Source of the DNA: Gammaproteobacteria bacterium
Lineage (GTDB): Bacteria > Pseudomonadota > Gammaproteobacteria > SZUA-229
NCBI GenBank assembly: GCA_029879605.1
Contig: JAOUQA010000055.1
Location: 1 to 9,428 of the forward strand
Direction of reading: 5' to 3'
Length of the DNA stretch: 9,428 bases
A model generated the notes under the pieces. It worked only from the letters and a program-made list of their open reading frames with translations, did no database searches and was not told the DNA's origin. Position 1 is the stretch's first letter. The number at the start of each line of letters is the position of its first letter. The position numbers were made by a program, and so were the translations under genes. This document shows, in pieces, positions 1 to 6,130 of the stretch.

Positions 1-222
1 GCTTATAACACTAAGCTGGTCGTCGTCATTAAGCAGGTTAATAAATAGTTTGGCAGCAGGTTTACGTAATTCTTCGGGATCTGTTTTTTTCATGCTGCCT
101 GAACTGTCCATAGCAATAACAGAGTCCAGGGCATTGCCAGCAGTTAATGCCTTGGCAAATAAAATGGTTACTGCAGCGAACATGAATGTTCTGATCTGGT
201 TACCGGATTTCATGTGACGCAT
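1..222 (-). CDS. Secreted von Willebrand factor A (VWA) domain protein, N-terminal part only
   Basis: Partial gene that enters from the left edge; 74 codons are visible, read leftward from an ATG at 222. Residues about 11-31 form a hydrophobic stretch after a basic N-terminus (R2, H3, K5, R11), which looks like a signal peptide, with a possible cleavage after the Ala of AGNA near residue 31. Directly after it is the sequence VIAMDSSGSMKK, whose D39-x-S41-x-S43 is the first part of the MIDAS metal site of VWA domains. The following helix-like segment (EELRKPAAKLFINLL) and DDDQLSVIS match the next helix and strand of that fold. An AGGCG seven bases upstream favours the ATG at 222; ATG 213 is an in-frame alternative. 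There is no lipobox Cys, so a soluble exported protein or a later membrane anchor is more likely than a lipoprotein. It lies 117 bases downstream of glnD on the same strand. The rest of the protein and its function are not visible. Confidence 0.8.
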   Translation of the reverse strand, partial: MRHMKSGNQIRTFMFAAVTILFAKALTAGNALDSVIAMDSSGSMKKTDPEELRKPAAKLFINLLNDDDQLSVIS

Positions 223-314
223 GAAATTTCGCCTGTTTTTTATGGAATGAGAATTGTTATTTTTAGTATGGTTTTGTGTGTCTGAATTTATACTTAATTT
301 TCAGTATAGTGCAG

Positions 315-367
315 ATTACTCAATAAATATTTTATCGGCTTATTCGGATAAATATTTATTGAGTGAT
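315..367. repeat. Long AT-rich inverted repeat across the glnD stop codon
   Basis: The arms 319-332 (CTCAATAAATATTT) and 350-363 are perfect 14-base inverted copies. The stem extends outward by four pairs (315-318 with 364-367, one of them G-U) and inward by three pairs after a one-base bulge at 333. The loop is about 337-346. The right arm codes for the last residues of GlnD and the stop codon (340-342) lies at the loop. Leftward of the hairpin, in the direction of glnD transcription, there is no T-run, so it is not a standard intrinsic terminator. It may be a 3' end or processing hairpin of the glnD message, or a DNA palindrome bound by a protein. Confidence 0.6.
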
Positions 368-2994
368 GACTCAAGTCTGAGGCAGGTTTCTTCATCAAGA
401 AGTGGTGGGCCGTTTCGATTAGTGATAAAAAATGTATCAGTTGCTTTTTCACCGGCTGTGGATATTTTTGCGTTGTGAATTCGAATGTCGCAATCTATAA
501 AAGCACGAGCAATACGTGCCAGTAATCCTGGACGGTCAGTTGTGTTGATGTTCATTATGGTTATCTGTTTGCCTGGCATCTGTTCAAAATTAACTTCAGT
601 TGTTATGGCAAAACTTTTCTGTACTCTTGATGGCTCGCGTTTGTAATCTTTTTGTAATGAATCAGGGATGGTAATAACTGTGGAGAGGCGTTTTATGATT
701 TCACTGATCCGATATTGAGGGTCAGGGTTCTGGCCATCATTTTCCAGTACTTTAAATGTATCCAGGTAAATTTGTTTTTCAGTAGTCATTAACTGGGCGT
801 CAACAATGTTTAAGCCCAGCTGGTCTATGGCAGAGGCAATTCTTGCAAATAAACCATGTTGTCGTTCAGTGTATAGAAATATTTCAATTTGTCCCTTGTC
901 ACTTTCCCTTGCTGAAATAATGGGTAATTGATTTGAGTTTTTCAGAATCAACTGGGTATGCCATTTAATTTCATAGCGACTGTGATGTAGAAAGTAGTCG
1001 TCATTGAAATCTTTCCAGAGATCAGTGATGTGTTCGGGAGAAACACCTTTTTGAGCCAGCAGGCGCATAGCCGAAGTTTTTGCTTCGTTAATGGCTGCTT
1101 CACGATTCATTGGGTTATCTATACCTACTCGCAGAGCTATTGATGCCTTGTGATAAAGCTCTGACAATAGATTGTCTTTCCATGAATTCCATTGCTTGGG
1201 ATTGGTTGCCCGGATATCACACATGGTTAGCAGGTAGAGGTAATCCAGTTTAACCTGGTCCTCAACCTCCCTGGTAAATGCCGTAACTATGTCTGGATCA
1301 CTGATATCTTTACGTTGCGCGACCATTGACATCAGCAGGTGTTTTCTTACCAGCCAGGCCACCAGCTGGCTATCCTGTTCAGTCAGGCCGTGGTCGAGAC
1401 AGAAATGTTCCGCATCCTCGGCACCCAGTTCTTCATGACGACCTCCGCGACCCTTGGCAATGTCGTGGAACAGGCCGGCCAGGTAAAGCAGTTCAGGTTT
1501 GGGGAGATGATGAAAAATGCCACTTGCCAGCGGGTATTCATGGGAGAATTCCGGTACTGACAGGCGTCGCATATTGCGTACGACAAACAGTGTATGCTGA
1601 TCCACGGTATATGCATGAAACAGGTCATATTGCATACGGCCGACAATTTGTTCAAAGGCGGGTATGTAGGCAGCCAGGATCCCGTAACGGTTCATGCGAC
1701 GCATTTCATGTGTTACGCCTCGCTGCTGGCTGATAATATCCATAAACATCAGTTTGGCTGTTTCAGACTGGCGAAAATCTTCATCGATAAGTTTCGTACT
1801 TTCACGCATCAGCCGAATGGTATGGGCGCGCACACCCCGGATGTCCGGGCGTTGCTCCATGACTAAAAACAGTTCCAGTAATGCGGGCGGGTGTTCAGTA
1901 AATACCCGGTTATGCCTGACCTCGATATAGTTATTCACCAGCTGGAAACGCTGGTTAATAATTTCAGGCTGACTGGCCTTGTCCCTGAGTAAAATAGCTT
2001 CTCTGAATAGTTGCAGTAATAGCTCATTCAGTCTTTCCAGCTCCATAACCGTACGGTAATAACGCTGCATGAACTGTTCGATGGCCAGGTTGTTTTCACC
2101 ATCGGTATAACCAAACTGGATGGCCAGTTCCCGCTGCAGGTCAAATAGCAGGCGGTCTTCCCGGCGGCCGGTTAGATGATGTAATCCCAGGCGTATTTTC
2201 CACAGCAGGCTCTGGCCTTCGATGAGTGCCTGGTATTCTGCTTCGGTTAAGAAATCATGGTCGACCAGTTCGTGCAGGGTATTGGCACCAAAGTGTCGCT
2301 TGGCAACCCAGCCAATCATCTGGATATCCCGTAAGCCGCCGGGGTTTTCCTTGATATTCGGTTCCAGGTTGTAGGCGGTGTCATGAAACTTGGCGTGGCG
2401 ATGAACCTGCTCATCCAGCTTGGCCTGGAAGAAAGAGGTGCTGTCCCATATCTGGTCCGGGCCAGTGGCACTTTTCATGTTGTCTGTGAGTTGCCGGTCA
2501 CCGGCCAGGTGCCTGGCTTCCATAATATTGGTGGCAATGGTGATATCGGCTTCGGCTTCCCTGATACATTCATCCAGGGTACGCACGCTATGGCCAATTT
2601 CCAGTTTGCTGTCCCAGAGCAGCATCAGAAACTGTTCAATAGCATGGCGGGTAGCTGAAGATTCCGTTTCATGTAACAAAATCATCAGGTCAACATCTGA
2701 GGCGGGGTGCAGTTCGCCTCGACCATAACCGCCTGCAGCCAGTAAAGACAGTTTCTGTGGGCAATCAGCAAAGCAATAATTAAAGGCCTGAACCAGGATC
2801 TGGTCAACAAAAGCTGCCCGGCTGTGGACCAGCTCGATCGTATCGCTGCCGGCTTCGAAGGCCTGTTTAAGCGCATCACGGCCATTAGCCACGGCTGTCT
2901 TGAATTCTTTCAGTGCCTGGTTGCTGGTTGCCAGCTTCTGACTAAATGCCTGTTCATCAAACAGCACGTAGCCATCAAGGGTAAGTTTGGTCAC
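340..2994 (-). CDS. glnD: Bifunctional [protein-PII] uridylyltransferase / uridylyl-removing enzyme
   Basis: The 884-residue protein is close to the roughly 890 of E. coli GlnD. It is the nitrogen sensor that uridylylates PII proteins (GlnB/GlnK) when glutamine is low and removes UMP when glutamine is high. Domains in order are: a nucleotidyltransferase domain with the motif GGYGRGELHPASDVD at 88-102 (metal ligands D100 and D102); the linker region with the conserved NIKENPGGLRDIQ near 213-225; an HD hydrolase domain with HD at 510-511 and a later Asp at 593 (CDIRAT); and two C-terminal ACT domains, about 703-775 and 811-884, the second containing TTDRPGLLARIARAF, which sense glutamine. The start is GTG at 2994, with a GAGAG-rich ribosome site six bases upstream (3001-3008); no in-frame ATG lies between it and map. 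It begins 17 bases after the map stop, so the two are probably cotranscribed. The 3' third is visibly more AT-rich than the 5' half. No key residue is missing. Confidence 0.97.
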   Translation of the reverse strand: MTKLTLDGYVLFDEQAFSQKLATSNQALKEFKTAVANGRDALKQAFEAGSDTIELVHSRAAFVDQILVQAFNYCFADCPQKLSLLAAGGYGRGELHPASDVDLMILLHETESSATRHAIEQFLMLLWDSKLEIGHSVRTLDECIREAEADITIATNIMEARHLAGDRQLTDNMKSATGPDQIWDSTSFFQAKLDEQVHRHAKFHDTAYNLEPNIKENPGGLRDIQMIGWVAKRHFGANTLHELVDHDFLTEAEYQALIEGQSLLWKIRLGLHHLTGRREDRLLFDLQRELAIQFGYTDGENNLAIEQFMQRYYRTVMELERLNELLLQLFREAILLRDKASQPEIINQRFQLVNNYIEVRHNRVFTEHPPALLELFLVMEQRPDIRGVRAHTIRLMRESTKLIDEDFRQSETAKLMFMDIISQQRGVTHEMRRMNRYGILAAYIPAFEQIVGRMQYDLFHAYTVDQHTLFVVRNMRRLSVPEFSHEYPLASGIFHHLPKPELLYLAGLFHDIAKGRGGRHEELGAEDAEHFCLDHGLTEQDSQLVAWLVRKHLLMSMVAQRKDISDPDIVTAFTREVEDQVKLDYLYLLTMCDIRATNPKQWNSWKDNLLSELYHKASIALRVGIDNPMNREAAINEAKTSAMRLLAQKGVSPEHITDLWKDFNDDYFLHHSRYEIKWHTQLILKNSNQLPIISARESDKGQIEIFLYTERQHGLFARIASAIDQLGLNIVDAQLMTTEKQIYLDTFKVLENDGQNPDPQYRISEIIKRLSTVITIPDSLQKDYKREPSRVQKSFAITTEVNFEQMPGKQITIMNINTTDRPGLLARIARAFIDCDIRIHNAKISTAGEKATDTFFITNRNGPPLLDEETCLRLESSLNKYLSE

Positions 2995-3011
2995 CTGGTA
3001 TCTCTCTCTGG

Positions 3012-3779
3012 CTAAATTTCATCACCGGGACGCAGGGTTAAAACTTCGTACCCGGTATCGGTCACCAGTATGGTGTGTTCCCACTGTGCAGACAGGCTAT
3101 GGTCTTTGGTGACAACGGTCCACTGGTCATTCAGCAGTTTTACATGGCGTTTGCCCGCATTGATCATTGGTTCGATGGTGAAGATCATACCGGTTTCCAT
3201 AACAATGCCGGTATTGGCTTTGCCGTAATGTAATACCTGGGGATCCTCATGGAAGACACGGCCTATACCATGGCCACAGTACTCTCGAACCACCGAGCAG
3301 TTTTTTGACTCGGCATGGGTCTGAATGGCCTGGCCAATGTCACCCATGTGGCCACCGGGTTTTACCTGCTCAATACCCAGTAACAGGCATTCATGGGCGA
3401 TTTCACTGATTCGCCTGGCTTTGATGCCAGGGTCACCCAGGTAGAACATTTTGCTGGTATCGCCGTGAAATTCATCCTTGATAACCGTGATATCAATATT
3501 GACGATATCACCTTTTTTCAGCGCTTTATCACTGGGTATACCGTGGCATACCTGGTGATTGATTGAGGTGCAGATGGATTTGGGAAAGCCCCTGTAGTTT
3601 AACGGGGCTGGAATGGCCTGCTGTTCATTAACAATATAGTCATGACAGATCTGATCCAGTTCATTGGTGGTTATACCGGGCTGAACATAGGGCTTGATCA
3701 TATGAAGCACATCGGCAGCCAGTCGACCGGCAATGCGCATTTTCTCGATTTCTTCGGGGGTTTTAATATTTATGCTCAT
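3012..3779 (-). CDS. map: Methionine aminopeptidase, type I
   Basis: A protein of 255 residues, compared with 264 in E. coli. It removes the initiator methionine from nascent proteins in the cytoplasm when the second residue is small. The pita-bread fold's five metal ligands are all present: D96 (in DIVNID), D107 (in FHGD), H170 (in CGHGIG), E203 (in TIEPMI) and E234 (in WEHT). The catalytic H79 is in VCHGIP. The protein lacks the N-terminal zinc-finger or linker extension of eukaryotic and some actinobacterial forms, so it is the short bacterial class. The ATG at 3779 has AGGA five bases upstream (3785-3788). The gene is divergent from rpsB, and the 239 bases between the two start codons must hold both control regions; I found no convincing promoter for map. 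Placement of map beside rpsB is common in proteobacteria and links protein maturation with ribosome synthesis. Confidence 0.97.
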   Translation of the reverse strand: MSINIKTPEEIEKMRIAGRLAADVLHMIKPYVQPGITTNELDQICHDYIVNEQQAIPAPLNYRGFPKSICTSINHQVCHGIPSDKALKKGDIVNIDITVIKDEFHGDTSKMFYLGDPGIKARRISEIAHECLLLGIEQVKPGGHMGDIGQAIQTHAESKNCSVVREYCGHGIGRVFHEDPQVLHYGKANTGIVMETGMIFTIEPMINAGKRHVKLLNDQWTVVTKDHSLSAQWEHTILVTDTGYEVLTLRPGDEI

Positions 3780-3847
3780 CGGTATCCTGATTTATGTTAT
3801 TTTTCTATGACTTAGATACGTATTTTGCCCAAAAAAAGGGTTTAATA

Positions 3848-3876
3848 TTGTCTCAATTCCCGGGATATGGTATAAA
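3848..3876 (+). promoter_or_regulatory. rpsB promoter (extended minus-10, GC-rich discriminator)
   Basis: The minus-35 box is TTGTCT (3848-3853), followed by a 17-base spacer and a minus-10 TATAAA (3871-3876) preceded by TGG, an extended minus-10. The bases after it (GCCGCCGCGC, 3877-3886) are almost all G or C, the discriminator type associated with growth-rate and ppGpp control of ribosomal promoters. The predicted start is near 3883-3887. The AT-rich run upstream (about 3830-3847) could act as an UP element. This would place the rpsB start codon about 135 nt into the transcript. Confidence 0.75.
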
Positions 3877-3925
3877 GCCGCCGCGCATAGCGCAAACCCG
3901 AATTATATATTGTTTTTTAAATACT

Positions 3926-3988
3926 CACATATGCCGTCACATGTGACTGGGTGCTGGATGAAAATCCGGTGGTCACATGGGGTATGTG
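3926..3988 (+). promoter_or_regulatory. Structured rpsB 5' leader, candidate S2 autoregulatory hairpin
   Basis: A stacked hairpin lies in the untranslated leader. The outer stem pairs CACATA (3926-3931) with TATGTG (3983-3988). The middle stem pairs CATGTGAC (3940-3947) with GTCACATG (3972-3979), eight perfect pairs. The apical stem pairs CTGGAT (3954-3959) with ATCCGG (3964-3969), one pair being G-U, and is closed by a GAAA tetraloop. An asymmetric internal loop (TGGGTG opposite TG) separates the middle and apical stems. In E. coli, S2 represses rpsB-tsf through the rpsB leader, so the position suggests the same role here. That function is inferred; only the pairing is seen. The hairpin ends 30 bases before the start codon. 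Confidence 0.6.
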
Positions 3989-4008
3989 GAGGCCTAACCC
4001 GACAAATT

Positions 4009-4012
4009 GGAG
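4009..4012 (+). promoter_or_regulatory. Ribosome binding site fixing the rpsB start
   Basis: GGAG lies six bases before the ATG at 4019. An in-frame TTG at 4007 overlaps this site and would add four residues (MESI) that S2 proteins do not have, so the ATG is the start. Confidence 0.8.
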
Positions 4013-4018
4013 TCAATT

Positions 4019-5029
4019 ATGCCTAAAGTAAGCATGCGTCAAATGCTGGAGGCCGGTGTTCATTTCGGTCATCAAACACGTTTCTGGAATCCCAAGATGG
4101 CTGAATACATCTTTGGTGATCGAAACAAGATCCATATCATCAACCTGGAAAAAACCCTGCCTTTATTCAATGACGCCTTGAATGTCATTAGTAAAATTGC
4201 ATCATCAAACGGAAAAATCCTTTTCGTAGGCACAAAGCGTGCTGCTCGCCTGGCAATCCGGGAAGAAGCAATCCGTGCCGGAATGCCATTTGTTAATCAC
4301 CGCTGGTTAGGTGGTATGTTGACTAACTTCAACACAGTACGTCAGTCAATTCGCCGCTTAAAAGAACTGGAACAGATGTCAGAAGATGGCTCTTTTACAC
4401 GTTTGACCAAGAAAGAGGCACTGGGCCTGAGCCGTGAAATGGATAAACTGGAAAAAACCCTGGGTGGAATTAAAGACATGGGCGGTCTTCCCGATGCTGT
4501 TTTTGTTATTGATGTAGGCCATGAAAATATTGCAGTTCACGAAGCACATAAACTGGGTATTCCAGTAATTGGTATCGTTGATACTAATAATTCACCAGAT
4601 GATATCGATTACATCATTCCAGGTAATGATGATGCAATTCGTGCAATTAAACTGTACATAGAAGGCATAGCTGATGCCATTATCGAAGGTAAGGCGGCTT
4701 CTATCCATGCCGGTGCATCAGATTCTGATTATGTTGAAGTTGATGACCAGAATAACGCGGCACCTAAAAAATCAGCGCCTAAGAAAAAGGCTGCTACAGC
4801 TAAAAAGAAAGCGGTAGTAAAGAAAAAAGCACCTGCTCCTAAGATAACAGAAGTGACGGCTGATGAAGAGCCTGCGGCTAAAGAAGAAGTTGCGGCTAAA
4901 GAAGAAGTTGTAGCTAAGGAAGAGACTGCGCCAAAGAAAGCATCCGCACCCAAGAAAAAAGCAGTGGCAAAGAAAAAAGCAGCGCCCAAGAAAAAAGCAG
5001 CTGCTAAAGCAGAATCTTCAGGTGAATAG
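4019..5029 (+). CDS. rpsB: 30S ribosomal protein S2 with long lysine/alanine-rich C-terminal tail
   Basis: S2 sits on the back of the small ribosomal subunit between head and body and is needed for S1 binding. Residues 1 to about 228 match the full bacterial S2 core: N-terminal VSMRQMLEAGVHFGHQT, then NPKMAEYIFGDRN, GTKRAA, HRWLGGMLTNF at 94-104, and the strands VFVIDVGHE and IPVIGIVDTN. At 336 residues it is about 95 longer than E. coli S2 (241). The extra part, about residues 243-336, is low in complexity: a basic block (249-275) with three KKKA units, an acidic block (282-302) with three AKEE hexapeptides, and a second basic block (305-330) with three more KKKA units. It is probably disordered and resembles histone H1-like or AlgP-type tails. 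The reading frame is intact and the stop is followed by tsf 36 bases on. The tail's role is unknown; nucleic-acid or rRNA contact is inference. Confidence 0.97.
   Translation: MPKVSMRQMLEAGVHFGHQTRFWNPKMAEYIFGDRNKIHIINLEKTLPLFNDALNVISKIASSNGKILFVGTKRAARLAIREEAIRAGMPFVNHRWLGGMLTNFNTVRQSIRRLKELEQMSEDGSFTRLTKKEALGLSREMDKLEKTLGGIKDMGGLPDAVFVIDVGHENIAVHEAHKLGIPVIGIVDTNNSPDDIDYIIPGNDDAIRAIKLYIEGIADAIIEGKAASIHAGASDSDYVEVDDQNNAAPKKSAPKKKAATAKKKAVVKKKAPAPKITEVTADEEPAAKEEVAAKEEVVAKEETAPKKASAPKKKAVAKKKAAPKKKAAAKAESSGE
4871..4924 (+). repeat. Three tandem 18-base units coding for AKEE hexapeptides in the S2 tail
   Basis: The units 4871-4888, 4889-4906 and 4907-4924 code for PAAKEE, VAAKEE and VVAKEE (residues 285-302). 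Units 1 and 2 differ only in their first codon; unit 3 has several more changes. The unit length is a multiple of three, so gain or loss would keep the frame. Confidence 0.85.
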
Positions 5030-5051
5030 TAAGTCGTTAGAAACAGAATTT

Positions 5052-5059
5052 AAGAGGTG
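5052..5059 (+). promoter_or_regulatory. Strong ribosome binding site fixing the tsf start
   Basis: AAGAGGTG, followed by AT, pairs well with the 16S rRNA 3' end and lies six bases before the ATG at 5066. The in-frame GTG at 5057 is inside this site and would prepend residues absent from EF-Ts, so it is rejected as the start. Confidence 0.8.
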
Positions 5060-5065
5060 ATAGAT

Positions 5066-5947
5066 ATGCAGATTACTGCTGCTATGGTTAAAGAACTGCG
5101 TGAGCGTACAGGTTCAGGCATGATGGAATGCAAGAAAGCATTGACTGCTGCTGGTGGTGATATCGACCAGGCAATAGAAGATATGCGCAAATCAGGATTA
5201 GCAAAAGCTGACAAGAAAGCGGGTCGTACAGCTGCTGAAGGTCTGGTTATTATCGAAATTAGTGACGATAAAAAAGAAGCTGCAATAGTAGAAGTTAACT
5301 GTGAAACAGATTTTGTATCTGGCGGAGATGACTTTAAAGGCTTTGTTTCTGCGATTGCAAAACGTATTCTTAGTGATTCACCTGCTGATGTTGCAGCCCT
5401 GGTTGCTTTACCACTTGCAGATGATGGTGATTCAATTGAAGAAACACGCCAGGCAATGGTTGCTAAGATCGGTGAAAATATTCAGGTGCGTCGTTTTGCT
5501 CGTGCATCAACCGATGCTGCTTTTGGTAGTTACATGCATGGCACTCGCATTGGTGTTCTTGTTGAAATGGAAAATGGCAATGATGAACTGGTTAAAGATG
5601 TTGCTATGCACATTGCAGCAAGCAGTCCTGTTTGTGTTGATGAAGATCAGGTACCTGCAGAATTACTGGAAAAAGAAAAGGAAATCTTTATTGCCCAGGC
5701 GAAAGAAAGTGGCAAACCTGATGATATTATAGAGAAAATGATTTCAGGCCGGATGCGCAAATACCTGGCTGAGATCACCCTGGTTGGTCAGCCATTTGTT
5801 AAAGATCCTGATCAGTCTGTGGGTAAACTACTGTCTGCTGCAGGCGCAACTGCCAGGAGTTTCTTCCGTTACGAAGTAGGTGAAGGGATCGAGAAGAAAC
5901 AGGAAAACTTTGCTGATGAAGTTATGGCTCAAATTGAAGCTAGCTAA
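5066..5947 (+). CDS. tsf: Translation elongation factor Ts
   Basis: EF-Ts is the nucleotide exchange factor that releases GDP from EF-Tu so it can bind GTP and aminoacyl-tRNA again. The protein has 293 residues; the E. coli one has 283. The N-terminal UBA-like module (about 1-50) contains VKELRERTGSGMMECKKAL, the EF-Ts signature. The core holds TDFVSGGDDF at 81-90, whose D82-F83 correspond to the Asp-Phe pair that displaces the magnesium in EF-Tu. The second core half (about 145-270) includes the charged helical hairpin region around LLEKEKEIFIAQAKE and the conserved GQPFVKDP at 241-248. The C-terminal module ends in ADEVMAQIEAS. Some extra length is in a loop near residues 100-125. The gene lies 36 bases after rpsB and is followed by an intrinsic terminator, making rpsB-tsf a unit as in E. 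coli. Confidence 0.97.
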   Translation: MQITAAMVKELRERTGSGMMECKKALTAAGGDIDQAIEDMRKSGLAKADKKAGRTAAEGLVIIEISDDKKEAAIVEVNCETDFVSGGDDFKGFVSAIAKRILSDSPADVAALVALPLADDGDSIEETRQAMVAKIGENIQVRRFARASTDAAFGSYMHGTRIGVLVEMENGNDELVKDVAMHIAASSPVCVDEDQVPAELLEKEKEIFIAQAKESGKPDDIIEKMISGRMRKYLAEITLVGQPFVKDPDQSVGKLLSAAGATARSFFRYEVGEGIEKKQENFADEVMAQIEAS

Positions 5948-5974
5948 GGAAAATTCAGTCAAATGTGAGACAAT

Positions 5975-6005
5975 AAAAAACCGGGGCACTTGTTCCCGGT
6001 TTTTT
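5975..6005 (+). terminator. Rho-independent terminator after tsf
   Basis: A perfect 11-base stem, AAAAAACCGGG (5975-5985) with CCCGGTTTTTT (5995-6005), encloses a nine-base loop, and the right arm ends in six Ts. It starts 28 bases after the tsf stop. It should end most rpsB-tsf transcripts, so pyrH needs read-through or its own promoter. The A-run on the left also gives it a terminator shape on the minus strand, but no minus-strand gene reaches it. Confidence 0.92.
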
Positions 6006-6018
6006 GTGGTCGCAATAG

Positions 6019-6040
6019 CCTGAATTAGTAATAATTCAGG
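6019..6040. other. Hairpin with GTAA tetraloop between tsf and pyrH
   Basis: CCTGAATTA (6019-6027) and TAATTCAGG (6032-6040) form nine perfect pairs around GTAA, a GNRA-type tetraloop in RNA. It lies 13 bases past the tsf terminator and has no T-run behind it, so it is not an intrinsic terminator. It may be part of the pyrH leader or a processing site. Confidence 0.55.
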
Positions 6041-6041
6041 T

Positions 6042-6076
6042 TCGTAAAAGTAAAATAACATAAGAGTCTTTTACGA
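6042..6076. other. Second inverted repeat upstream of pyrH
   Basis: TCGTAAAAG (6042-6050) and CTTTTACGA (6068-6076) form nine pairs around a 17-base AT-rich loop. It directly follows the GTAA hairpin and ends 54 bases before the pyrH start. It could be an RNA stem or a short DNA operator. I see no convincing minus-35/minus-10 pair in this stretch. Confidence 0.4.
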
Positions 6077-6130
6077 TGAAGGCAGAGTTAAACGAAACAA
6101 TTCTAATAAATATTTGAAAAGTGCAGAACT

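Noticed and set aside
243..261. Fur-box-like sequence upstream of the VWA gene
   Set aside because: About 12 of 19 bases fit the classical consensus, but the region is very AT-rich and the match lacks symmetry in the right half; chance is likely.
1326..1733. 135-codon open frame antisense to glnD
   Set aside because: Lies wholly within the glnD HD region, gives no recognisable protein, and glnD conservation explains the DNA.
3827..3853. Divergent promoter for map with TTGGGC or TTAAAC as minus-35
   Set aside because: No minus-10 box better than three of six bases at suitable spacing; left unannotated.
3936..3947. CRP-like site in the rpsB leader
   Set aside because: The half-sites are in the wrong order and spacing (GTCAC then GTGAC, two bases apart); CRP sites have TGTGA, six bases, TCACA.
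4729..4989. 86-codon open frame on the minus strand opposite the S2 tail
   Set aside because: The Lys/Ala/Glu-rich repeats on the plus strand read as Phe/Ala/Ser-rich on the other strand and lack stops by composition alone; no ribosome site.
5301..5732. 143-codon plus-strand frame inside tsf
   Set aside because: Out-of-frame shadow of tsf with a Leu/Lys-rich sequence of no family; tsf is unmistakable.
5948..6130. Known riboswitch or small RNA gene before pyrH
   Set aside because: Only simple hairpins are visible; no conserved riboswitch core is recognised.
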